Shown one piece after another: positions 11,851 to 20,637 of a stretch of DNA of 64,000 nt. The DNA is taken from contig CAJNYU010000824.1 of the NCBI GenBank assembly GCA_905331475.1, forward strand, positions 78,399 to 142,398, given 5' to 3'. Under the pieces are notes generated by a model. That model saw only the letters and a list, made by a program, of their open reading frames with translations. It did not search any database and had not been told where the DNA came from. The first letter of the stretch is position 1. Each line of letters starts with the position of its first letter. Source of the stretch: Rotaria socialis. Taxonomy: Eukaryota; Rotifera; Eurotatoria; Philodinida; Philodinidae. The translations under genes were made by a program, and so were the position numbers.

Positions 11851-12876
11851 ATGGCCGACTGCAACGACTGTCTTACGTTTTTAAACGAACCGACCGACGT
11901 CGATACTAGAGCTTCTTTTCCTAGCTGCTCGAGGGCAGAATTGCACGAAGCGGGTTATGAGCCAACAGTATGTCCCGATCCAAACTATCCAATAGACGAC
12001 AAAGGCTACTACAAGGACCCTTACCCACAGAAACAGACAGCGCCAACAGCACCAGAATGTCAAACGGCTCCTATTAACCAAGAAGTCAGGGTTATTTATT
12101 TGAAACCACCACCTCCTGAACCATCAGGAGTAAGTTTCATTCAAACACGCATTCTTCTTCTATTTTTATTAAATCTAATTTCACCAATGTTGTTAATTAC
12201 AGCTACTCACCGTCATTGAAAAGCGTCCACGCCAACCTTCTCCTCCACCTCGAAAAAAAATTTGGTGTCCTCCACAAATTCCTCAAAAACCCCCACCAAT
12301 TATTTTACGTGGGCCAGTGCCCGAACCACCACCACCACTTCCATCTCACATCTGTAAAGAAGCAGAGATATTTAGTTCTATGTATTGATTGACTTTTCTT
12401 TGTAGGTGAAGTTCCAGTGCCTGCTCTGAAGCCTCCACCTCAATCGGTCGAGAGGCATATTTGTGCATATCCCACACCGCCTCCTGACATCATCGTTGAG
12501 CGATGGCTACCTTATGGACCTCGACCTCCACGGCCAATTAAGGTAATACGAGCTCCTTGTCCTCATCCACGAGAACCACTGCACAATATTTGCGTCATAC
12601 ATGATGCTTCAGACGTGCGCATTAAGCACGTAATCCCAGAGCCCGAAGTTAGGTCGCACGATCCAAATGAGTATATTCGAGAGCATGGTCCTACATTACG
12701 TGACATGGAAAGTTTACGTGAAGAACTCTTCGGCCTGCTACATAATACGAATGCTAGTGAAGAAACTGTAAGTCATTCAGCTATGTAGTTAAGTCACAAA
12801 TAATTAATCATTTGTTTTATTTATTCAGTTACGACGTGTTGCCGCTGTTGTTCTGACACCAAACCCCCGCACTTAG
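11851..12876 (+). CDS. Proline-rich protein of unknown function (four exons)
   Basis: Exons 11851-12129, 12203-12353, 12406-12767 and 12829-12876 join with intact phases through GT-AG introns of 50-73 bp. They give 279 residues. The N-terminal 90 residues are Cys- and Asp-containing (MADCNDCLTF, CPDPNYPIDD). The middle is very rich in Pro, with runs such as LKPPPPEP, PEPPPPLP and PTPPPD, and has regularly placed basic residues. The C-terminal part (REHGPTLRDMESLREELFGLL) is predicted helical. There is no signal peptide or membrane segment. Extended Pro-rich segments suggest a structural or SH3/WW-ligand role, but no family is recognised. A good TATA box and standard introns argue that it is expressed. 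It stands alone among mobile elements. Confidence 0.8.
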
Positions 12877-13077
12877 GATCAACTAACTACCTATGCTTAA
12901 TGGTACTCAAAAATAATGACAGTGACATCCTAGTACCATATATTAAACCATAACAAACTTTCTTTTTTATATAGAATGATGAAGAAAAAGTGCTCTCTTT
13001 TTATACTGCTTAACCATGCTTCCATTGATATAATAACAATATAGCTCTAAAAATATCGATTTGCCTATCTTTTATGA

Positions 13078-13094
13078 GTGTGGGTGTGGGTGTG
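13078..13094 (+). repeat. Interstitial telomeric repeat (TGTGGG)n
   Basis: GTGTGGGTGTGGGTGTG. It is followed within 10 bp by a hammerhead ribozyme on the opposite strand. That is the order expected if a Penelope-like RNA was reverse-transcribed from the 3' end of a telomeric G-strand. Confidence 0.8.
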
Positions 13095-13103
13095 TAGGAT
13101 GCC

Positions 13104-13149
13104 GCCACGACGCGTTTCAACTATTGTTTCAATAGTCTCATCAGGTGGC
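13104..13149 (-). ncRNA. Hammerhead ribozyme, Penelope-like-element type
   Basis: On the minus strand the order is: GCCAC (stem I), core CTGATGA, an 8-bp stem II (GACTATTG / CAATAGTT) with an AAA loop, core GAA, a one-base-pair stem III closed by the tetranucleotide CGCG (A-CGCG-U), the cleavage triplet GTC, and GTGGC pairing back to stem I. All catalytic core positions of the hammerhead consensus are present. The palindromic ACGCGT in stem III and its minimal length are the form described for Penelope-like retroelements, where dimers are thought to cleave. It lies directly beside the telomeric repeat, as the 3' region of a minus-strand retroelement would. Confidence 0.85.
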
Positions 13150-13159
13150 TTAATGTTTT

Positions 13160-14780
13160 CAAAATCGACTTAAATTCAAAATGAAATTTTGAACAAATCA
13201 ACTAAAGACAAATTACTCTGCTATATCATATGATATAGTGGTAATTCATACCGAATTCCGTGAAGAAATTGGGTGTGTAGGAAGCTATCACGATATCAAA
13301 TGGTACAAGTATTAGTATAAGAGATCTTTTACGAAATTTAGAAAACAGTAGTTGATTATTCTTATTCAAATATAATCTATCTTTTATATATATAAGTGAA
13401 TTGCAACTTTCTAGTACATTTTGTGTTTTCGCTGTGTTTGTCTAATAACTTTTTTTTATCTCTCAACTGATTTAGATAATGTTTTTCATAAGTTGTTGAT
13501 CCTAGTATGTCCCACTGGTACACAAAATTTCAGCTCTGTAGCTCATACAGTCGTTGAGTTATAAGGGAAACATGATAACAAAATGTTAATTTTTGCTGAC
13601 ACGTGAGAAGAAAAATGAATTTTTGGACTATAGAACAGCAAGAGAAAAATATTAAAATAGGCTATTTTGTACGGCGCTCAATGCTCTATCGAACTATATT
13701 ATGGATTTAAATTTTATTCATCATTCTCTTGTTCGTCCAACGTTCACATTATTTGACAAACGCTTTGTATTTTTGTGTAGAATGACACAAACGCGATTAC
13801 AGCTCGACCAGTGATAAAGCTGATGACTCACAAATTTTACGAACGGAAAGACAACGCTTCGAGTAACAAAATGGTAAGAAAAAACTCGGCGTTATCAGCT
13901 TTGTTTATCGATAAAAATAAGAAGACTCTCTGAAAACAAGGTCATTATAATCACTTTGTAGAGTGACAATTTGAAAATTGGATGCTTTATAACTCCTCAG
14001 CGATTCGTGCGATTAAACTTAAATTTTTACTCGAGATATAAAGTAACCATGTCTATCAGTGATAAAAATTTCAGCCCTGAATCATTTTCTATTCGGGAGA
14101 AATTTGTATTATACTGAGAAATGTAGAATGACAGTTTTTCGCGAATATTTTCAGTACGGCTCCTTCAAAAATATTTTTTCCGACGTAGTTACGTGGGAAG
14201 CGATCATAGAGTATGATCTGGGAAAAAATTATGATCTCAAAAGCGAAAATGTTCAAGATCTGGGCGGTTTTTTTCGAAAAATTTATTCAGCATAAACATA
14301 AAAACCGCACTATTCTCTAGCTTCTATTTCTATTCAAAAATTCGTACCTAGCACGAATTAGGGCATGATCCCAGATAGAATCGTCGCCATGATTCTCTAG
14401 AAAAATGAAAAATTGTTTTTTTCGAAATTGCCGTACTCCCCTCGAGGTTTTCAGGTGGATAAAAAACAAATTTAATTTTTCGTGACAACTGCATCGACCA
14501 TTCCATTTATGATCATGCACTGATTTTTGCTATATATAAATTTTGAACTTTCAAAGTGTGGTTGTTTTGGCATGTAATCACCCACAAGTAGAAAAAGTCA
14601 CACATTTATAAAGGGGCATATCTCCGTTAATAATCGATGGAGTGTTGGAAAAATGTTTTTGTGTACTACTCGCATAGCTTGTAATAAAATGCACTACTCA
14701 AAAATTGTATAGGTTCACTTTCATCTGTTCACATGAATTGTACCAAAAAGTTGCAATTCGCTCACATATATATATATATA
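13160..14780. other. intergenic, nothing recognised
   Basis: This may hold the decayed body of the retroelement whose ribozyme lies at 13104-13149, but no reverse transcriptase motif is visible. A GGGTGTGTAGGAAGC word near 13271 echoes GGGTGTGTAGGATGC at 13087. Confidence 0.35.
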
Positions 14781-14912
14781 TATGGGGTTGCCCAGTCTGG
14801 TCGGATACCCCGATTTGTTTTTCGATGCATAGTCTCTATTCGTTGATCAAAATGTCTGATTTTTTACTAGTTATAGTACTGATAGAGAGCTAATAATCTG
14901 CTAAACTTTCGG

Positions 14913-15248
14913 TTATATAACTTGTTGGAAAATGAAAAAGCCGATGACTTCCTGAAATCTTGAAATCTGATTTTCTTCCTTTGTTTTTTGTCTTTCTGGT
15001 TCGAGTTCAGGTGTACAATAACTAGATCGGTCACGATGTCTATAATAGTTTGTGTATAAACCAGATCTTCCAGAAGAAATACATATCCAAACCAGCATCG
15101 ACTGGCACATTTTGCAATATTTCTGACGATCAGTTATAGTAATCTGACATTCAGGACAATTCCATACAATAGGCGATGAAGATGACATCATGGTATTACC
15201 ACGTAAATATGTTGTGATAGTGAAGATGTGTGAGAGAAAAATAACCAA
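14913..15248 (-). CDS. Short frame with RanBP2/zinc-ribbon-like motif inside the TIR element
   Basis: A 111-codon frame on the minus strand contains W-x-CPEC-x8-YCKMC, close to the W-x-C-x(2)-C-x(10)-C-x(2)-C zinc-finger pattern of RanBP2-type fingers. The rest is basic and low in complexity (RDRSSYCTPELEPERQK). The frame starts within the element and ends inside its left inverted repeat region. It could be a small element-encoded protein, a captured exon, or chance. No splice partners were found. Confidence 0.35.
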   Translation of the reverse strand: MVIFLSHIFTITTYLRGNTMMSSSSPIVWNCPECQITITDRQKYCKMCQSMLVWICISSGRSGLYTNYYRHRDRSSYCTPELEPERQKTKEENQISRFQEVIGFFIFQQVI

Positions 15249-15561
15249 TGTAAATAAAGAAGTCGAATCTAAAGTATATTAGCTTCGGCTCAATCGAATT
15301 TCAAATAATATATTATATTAACCTTCTGAGCTACGTCGTGTATATTTTAAAGATGTGGATAAACATCTGTAAACTTATTAATCATTGCTACTGACATATA
15401 AAAATCAAATATATATAGTCTGTTAACTCTTTGTCGCAAAATCAAACTGAGAATTTCGTATAGAAATATATTTAATTGATAGTTGAAATAAAAATACGTA
15501 ATCCCTTAGTTTAAGAAAATATATTTAATCGAAAGTGTAGTAGATTGTCAGCTCTATATCA

Positions 15562-15803
15562 CAGTAGTGTCGAACTTGAAACTTGAATTCAACTGAAACT
15601 TCAACTTTCAAGTTTCAACCTTCAAGTTTCAGATTTAACGTTATTGCTCGGACACTACTGCTTCCCCGGCACCTACATTATGGGTACATATGTGTGTATG
15701 TAGACAAGCTTATCTCCCTTCCCCGGCACCCACACCCTTGAAAGTTGAAAGTTGAAACTTGAAGTTGCAGTTGAATTCAAGTTTCAACTTTCAACTTTCA
15801 AGG
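15562..15803. mobile_element. Word element K: TTGAAACTTGAA hairpin with 8-bp target duplication
   Basis: The exact 8-bp repeat ctatatca flanks this block (15554-15561 and 15804-15811). The left end is CAGTAGTGTCGAAC, and an inverted copy of it (GGACACTACTG) sits internally near 15651. The interior is made of CAAGTTTCAACTTT and complementary words. At 15736-15802 these form a strong hairpin, with CTTGAAAGTTGAAAGTTG against its complement. The 8-bp duplication fits hAT elements. It is inserted beside the right inverted repeat of the 14781-15912 element. Confidence 0.65.
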
Positions 15804-16351
15804 CTATATCAGTACTATAACTGGTAAAAAAATCAGACACTTTGATTAACGAATAGAGACTATGCATCGAAAAACAAATCGGAGTATCCGGTCAGACTAG
15901 ACAACTCCATATGTACAACACTCTCTTGAGATGAAAAATAAAAACATAAAAGTTTTTGTTTTTTAGGTATTTTGCAGTTTATTGACTAGTTGTGATCAAA
16001 TTTTTATTTGACTTCATCAGAAATATAAAAAAAACGAAAATTTCTAATTTAGAATGAAAATATTTAACAAAATATGTGGCAAAAAGTACAAAGGAAACTG
16101 TATCGGGCATAAGAGCCCTCAAAGAAGACGGGAAAAAACACCCCGTTTGTTGCTGTTGAGAATGTACTTGGCCATATCTCCATCGCTGTTTGGAAGTTGG
16201 AAAGTATCAACTGGTCGTACGACTCCACTACGCCACCTATTCTATTTAAACAAGGTCTAATAATAAGACGACTCGTTTTCGGATGGATCGGAAAGGTTAT
16301 CTTATAGGGTTCTTAAGAGATGGAGTACCTCTAATAAGAGAAACAAAAGGA

Positions 16352-16367
16352 TGTGGGTGTGGGTGTG
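16352..16367 (+). repeat. Interstitial telomeric repeat (TGTGGG)n at the 3' end of the retroelement
   Basis: TGTGGGTGTGGGTGTG, followed 10 bp later by a degenerate hammerhead motif on the minus strand. It marks the probable 3' junction of the Athena-like element. Confidence 0.8.
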
Positions 16368-16376
16368 TTTTAGCAT

Positions 16377-16420
16377 ACTACGACCGGTTTCGTTCTTGCT
16401 GAAGGGACACATCAGGTAGC
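16377..16420 (-). ncRNA. Degenerate hammerhead ribozyme at the retroelement 3' end
   Basis: The minus strand reads GCTAC, CTGATG, a stem II with mismatches, GAAA, then the palindromic ACCGGT one-pair stem III, GTC and GTAGT, which pairs with GCTAC. The core position after CTGATG is T instead of A, and stem II has mispairs. The copy is therefore probably inactive. Layout and palindromic stem III match the intact copy at 13104-13149. Confidence 0.7.
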
Positions 16421-16635
16421 TTCTCTCTCTAGCGGCTGCAGAATTCAAAGTAGAATCATAAAAAAGTTACTTAATGTGAATTTCTGTTTTTGAAATTTGT
16501 ACAGGCGATTCAAAAGAATATCGGATGACTTTTATTAAGGATTTTCGTGTCGTAGTAATGATGACGCGTTTGTTGTCTTCTCTATGGTCCCATTGGGCAG
16601 TTTTATGTTTCATAAGTGTTCCATTGAGTCAAAAA

Positions 16636-16938
16636 TCACATATATGGTATTCGTTTTGCATTCATTTGTACAATGTTTCCTGATTTAAAGGTGAATTGTA
16701 AAGAAGGGACGTCATCGACGGCTCTTTTATATTCGCATGTGGAAAGTATTTGAGAATCTACTTTGTTGGATAGGAATGATCTTACTATAGTAAGTATTAC
16801 TGTCTTCGTCTTCCCATAAGGTGACCTTAGATTGGTTGTTTCTAATAAGTAGTGGTGTGAGATTAAGAAGCTAATTATTTCACTTTCTATATTCACATGA
16901 TGTGGTGGTTTATTCGGAAATGTGCAAGATGAGATCAT
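16636..16938 (-). pseudogene. Unrecognised frame in the 3' part of the retroelement
   Basis: A 100-codon frame contains HVNIESEIISFLISHHYLLE and VDDVPSLQFTFKSGN. It is in the same orientation as the retroelement and lies between the N-terminal reverse transcriptase remnant and the ribozyme. It may derive from the C-terminal coding region. I do not recognise a domain. Confidence 0.3.
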
Positions 16939-17164
16939 TTTATGATAATAGTGGTAGGTGGGTAATCATATGCACATTCGTGACAATGCTGTTATGGAAG
17001 GATCTAATTTGGGGTTAATATCGTGTGCCTTAGTTGTAGGTTTGTTTATTTTTAAAATCTACTGTTACATTTCATATGTTTCTTTTCAATTGAGAGGCGT
17101 TTTATTTATTTATCAATAACAGCATGAAATTCCGAATGAGTTACGTTAGTGGCTGGTTAACTTT

Positions 17165-17540
17165 GCTTGAAGATTAAATATTAATATGATATTTTGAAAA
17201 TAAATAACTAAGCTGATGCTTTAATGGTGCATATTTCTTTCTAACAATATCATCGATAGATTGACCTGAAGATGATATTGATATTTAATAAGGTGGAACA
17301 TAACTAGATCCCCGCTTCAGCAATTGTAATTCCTTATCAGAAAATCGATGTATAGCATCAATAATTAAAGCTGATGAAAACCTAATTCGTTTCATCTTGT
17401 CCTCATCTGCATTCGTATCGATGTGTTCGAAATCACCATAGAAGTTTCGGAAAAAGCAATTCAGTCTGTAATTGTAGACATCTTTCCATTGATCAGTAAC
17501 ACCGGTCAAACGCTTTTCAATAAGATTCGTTAATGTTGTA
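17165..17540 (-). pseudogene. Penelope-like reverse transcriptase, segment before the catalytic core
   Basis: The frame runs from the edge of the inserted element (17542) through TDQWKDVYNYRLN and ends with LLKRGSSYVPPY followed by TAA. The L-L-x-R-G-x-x-Y-V-P-P motif is typical of the start of Penelope-like reverse transcriptases. Beyond the stop the same frame continues with ISSSGQSIDDIVRKKYAPLK, so the TAA looks like a point change (probably of a Gln codon). The frame is lost before 17165. Confidence 0.68.
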
Positions 17541-17542
17541 GA

Positions 17543-20500
17543 CCCAGGTGAAAAAATCGTACGAAAATCGTATAAGATCTTACAAGATCTTACATACCAT
17601 CTGAAATCGTAAGATTCTTATTGTAAGATCTTATGAAATCTTACAAATATCTTACTGTAAGATTCTTACATTATCTGAATATCTGTATCTTGTAAGATCT
17701 TATATGATCTGATAAGCTCCTAAGTGCTTACACTCTCATTCAAGATCGCTCCATCCAAGAGTTTCTAGAACCGAACCCGACCAATTAAAATCTTTTACAC
17801 ACATATGTGATCTGAATCAGTTGAATTAAAAGTTTCTATACCCGTAGTTGTTCGAGAGAAATTTTGAACCCAAATCTTAGCATTAAAATATTTGCAGCTC
17901 AGACTTGAACGAAATTTGTACGTTATTGATTTTTCTATTTTTTAAAAATAAATGTAATGTTTTGGAGTAGGATGAATAAGAATTTAAAGAAATTTTTTAA
18001 GTTTCTGATATAAATTAGAAATGTTTTTGAATTTGGCAGTGACTAGTAAAGATCTTCCGATTCGAACCTGGTCCGCACTTCTCCGGGTCCGTGTGGTTCA
18101 CGATGAGCTCTACCTTCTCTGTAGGTATCTTCAACAGTAAAAGTTTTTATTCATTGAAGTAAAATATTTGTTTTGTGTGAAATATTTCATAATTTTAAAA
18201 ATTACGTCTGTTTAGTTTCGTCCATACATTTTGTTTATCGCTGTATCTTAGTGTTTAAAATTACGTCTGACATGAAATTTGTTTAACCAATCACAGTCAT
18301 GCTTTTGTTAGATAACGTCCGTCCAAACGAGAAGAAGAGGAGAACGAGGAAGAAGAAGAGGAATTGTTTGGAAATATGACAGTAGAATCACAAAGAGATA
18401 TTCAAGATCAGCCTTATGTTAACAACGACGATGATCGTGATATTGCTATATGTCAACGAAGACCACTTAATGAATATCAACAAGTTCATAATAGAAGTAA
18501 GAGAAACAAATTTCAGTGACTCTTCGTTTTTCAAACGCTATCTCTATAAGTTTTATTGAAAAATAAATTTCTTGCAAATTCATTGTCTAATTAAAGGCCT
18601 CAGAAGAAAAAGACTAACGTGCAATAATTGACATATTCTAAGTTTAATTATTGTATCTTTTAGAGAATATTCGTGCGAAATTAAATTAGTTTTTCAGAGA
18701 TAGTTTACTCAGTGCGAAATATGAGTCGTACGTTTAATAATTTCATTCTGTTTCATCACTTTAGACTTGTGTAAAAAAATACATAAAAGTATTTGGCGTG
18801 TAGTTTTAAAGCATGATCGTTAGATGCTAAAAAGCAACACCTATATTAGATTTCATCCTTAAACAATTTTTGAAATTGAAATTTTTCAAGATTCACTTAA
18901 AAGAATTTGTTCTTGGTATGTCTCTTACAACAATTTCATTTTAGTTTCGCATGGTATAAACATCGAACAAAAAGACTAGTTGTTGAAAACAATGACAATC
19001 GACTAAAGAAACTTCGTTGTGATTTAAATCAATTACATTCTGGTATGTTGAGAAAATTTCATATCAAAAAGAGTATAAATAGATAAATTTCGATCCTTCT
19101 CAAAACACATATTGAATCAATACTTTGAGAAAAATTTATCTTATTGCCAGATACAACACTTGGAAAAGTGTAGAATACTCAAATTTCTTTCTAATCTAAT
19201 GTTTTACAAATGCCTTTTTATTGATTCATCATATATATTTAGAATTTACTGATGCTGTTTCAAAATTAGTTAATCGTATGGATTCTCATCATGAAAAAGT
19301 CGAAAAACAATTGAAGATGTTTTCAAAAACAATACAACGAACAACAGTTAGAAAGTATGCATCTGTTTTGAGTTTTTTTGATTTATTTCTATCTTTGTAG
19401 GTTGCTTCTGGTTTAGACCAGTTTCGCCGAGATGGTGAAATATTTCCTGATGTTGTCGTAAGTGGCGTTATTGCATTTAAAAAAATATTATTGCTTCTCA
19501 TGTATTAAGTCATTTAACAATCAAAATTGATTGGATACTTATGATAGTGGGAGTCCTAGTCAATTCGCCAGAAGTATTTTGAAAAAATTATTTACTCCTG
19601 CTGAAATGTGTGAATCAATACTTTATCCTAATGATAATTATGCCAAACCTGGCCTTGATGCTAATCGCATGAAGCTTTTTAAAAGTGAGTCTTTATTATT
19701 CTTTATATATACACCCAAAGCGCACTTTTCCCCGTTTCCAAAGCTTGTGTTTGTATGATTATCTTTTTTTCAATATAACGATATTTCATTAAGCTACAAA
19801 GAGTGCCCCATATCCCCCTTTTAATGCGATATGCACAAAATCAAGTTTTACTTCGCTACTAAAAGTTTTCCTCTCATTTTGCAGTAATACCATTTTCATA
19901 GGATTGATTAAATTTATGCAATCTCGGTTAAAGAGACTTCTACTCCTTTTTTTTCTATTTTAGATGCAGTATGTGCTCGATTTAAAATAAGTGAATCACA
20001 TTGGAATGAATTTTTCAATATTTGTCTGCGTCGAACTTTAACACAAATGATATGTGATGTACGTCGAAAAACAGAATGGATTCTGAATGATCGCAACAGC
20101 CTCAACAACGACCATAATTCTTTAACAGTACTTTATTCTGCAAACAGATATGTACATAGCCGACGATATTTCGAATGGTTTACCAGTTGAAGAAAATGCA
20201 TCATAGTATTTTTTTTTGTTACATAATAGATATATATATATATATTGTATGAATGTATATACGTATTGAACGTGTGTGTGTTTATATTTTGTAACCGCTC
20301 GCATATATAAATAAAGCATACTACGAAATTAGATCAACTCTTTAAAAATGCAGAGGATCGTATAGACGACATAATTCGACCATGCAAAGACAATCAACGT
20401 TCAATAAAATTTTATATGAACATTACAAGATCTTACCAGATCTTACAATAAGATCGTACAAGAATCTTACAGTACGATTGTGTAAGATAATCAGGCTTTA

Positions 20501-20637
20501 AGATTTTCTTATGAAATCGTACACGATCTTGTACGATTTTCATACGATCTTATATGATCTTTCAAGATCATACAGTAAGTTCCTATAAGATCTAATAATA
20601 TCGTACAAGATCTTGTAATCTGATTCTTTGGCCTGGG
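17543..20637. mobile_element. Word element C: AAGATCTTAC arrays flanking a BEN-domain gene, inserted in the retroelement
   Basis: The left array (17553-17735) and right array (20424-20625) are built from GTAAGATCTTAC, ATCGTACGA and AATCTTACAA words in both orientations. Outermost ends are CCCAGGTGAAAAAATCG at the left and, read inward, CCCAGGCCAAAGAATC at the right. The dinucleotide GA is duplicated (17541-17542 and 20638-20639). Without the 3,095-bp element plus one GA, the host retroelement frame is continuous, which fixes both borders and the 2-bp duplication. The only gene between the arrays encodes a BEN domain. No transposase of a known superfamily is recognised. Confidence 0.75.
18340..20190 (+). 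CDS. BEN-domain protein carried by word element C, exon model uncertain
   Basis: Likely exons: about 18340-18500 (Glu-rich then NDDDRDIAICQRR), 18947-19042 (WYKHRTKRLVVENND), 19243-19345 (coiled coil: VSKLVNRMDSHHEKVEKQL), 19401-19457 (DQFRRDGEIFPDVV), 19531-19683 and 19963-20190. The last two encode a BEN domain: SPSQFARSILKKLFTPAEM, then KPGLDANRMKLFK, and after an intron AVCARFKISESHWNEFFN and TQMICDVRRK. BEN domains bind DNA, often palindromic sites, and join chromatin-repressor complexes. Some exon joins do not keep frame in my reading, notably into 19531, where TGA directly precedes the BEN frame. The gene may be decayed or the joins wrong. It is the only coding content of the element. 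Confidence 0.6.

Larger units (their letters stand above)
14781..15912. mobile_element. ~1.1-kb element with ~105-bp terminal inverted repeats
   Basis: Positions 14781-14887 and 15803-15912 are inverted repeats with roughly 90 percent identity. Both contain TTTTTCGATGCATAGTCTCT or its complement, CCGATTTGT and GTTATAGTACTGATA. The element abuts a (TA)n stretch on its left. Inside are a small minus-strand frame with a zinc-finger motif and, next to the right inverted repeat, a nested word element (15562-15803). No transposase is recognised, so it is probably non-autonomous. The superfamily is not assigned. Confidence 0.78.

Noticed and set aside
11881-12081. Minus-strand frame with hydrophobic residues opposite the proline-rich exon
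   Set aside because: Pro codons give Trp/Gly-rich frames on the other strand. The plus-strand gene has proper introns and a TATA box.
18040-18130. Possible tRNA gene on the minus strand (GGTTCGAATC B-box)
   Set aside because: The B-box word is present, but the T-stem does not pair, no acceptor stem forms, and the A-box is poor. Not enough for a tRNA or a SINE head.
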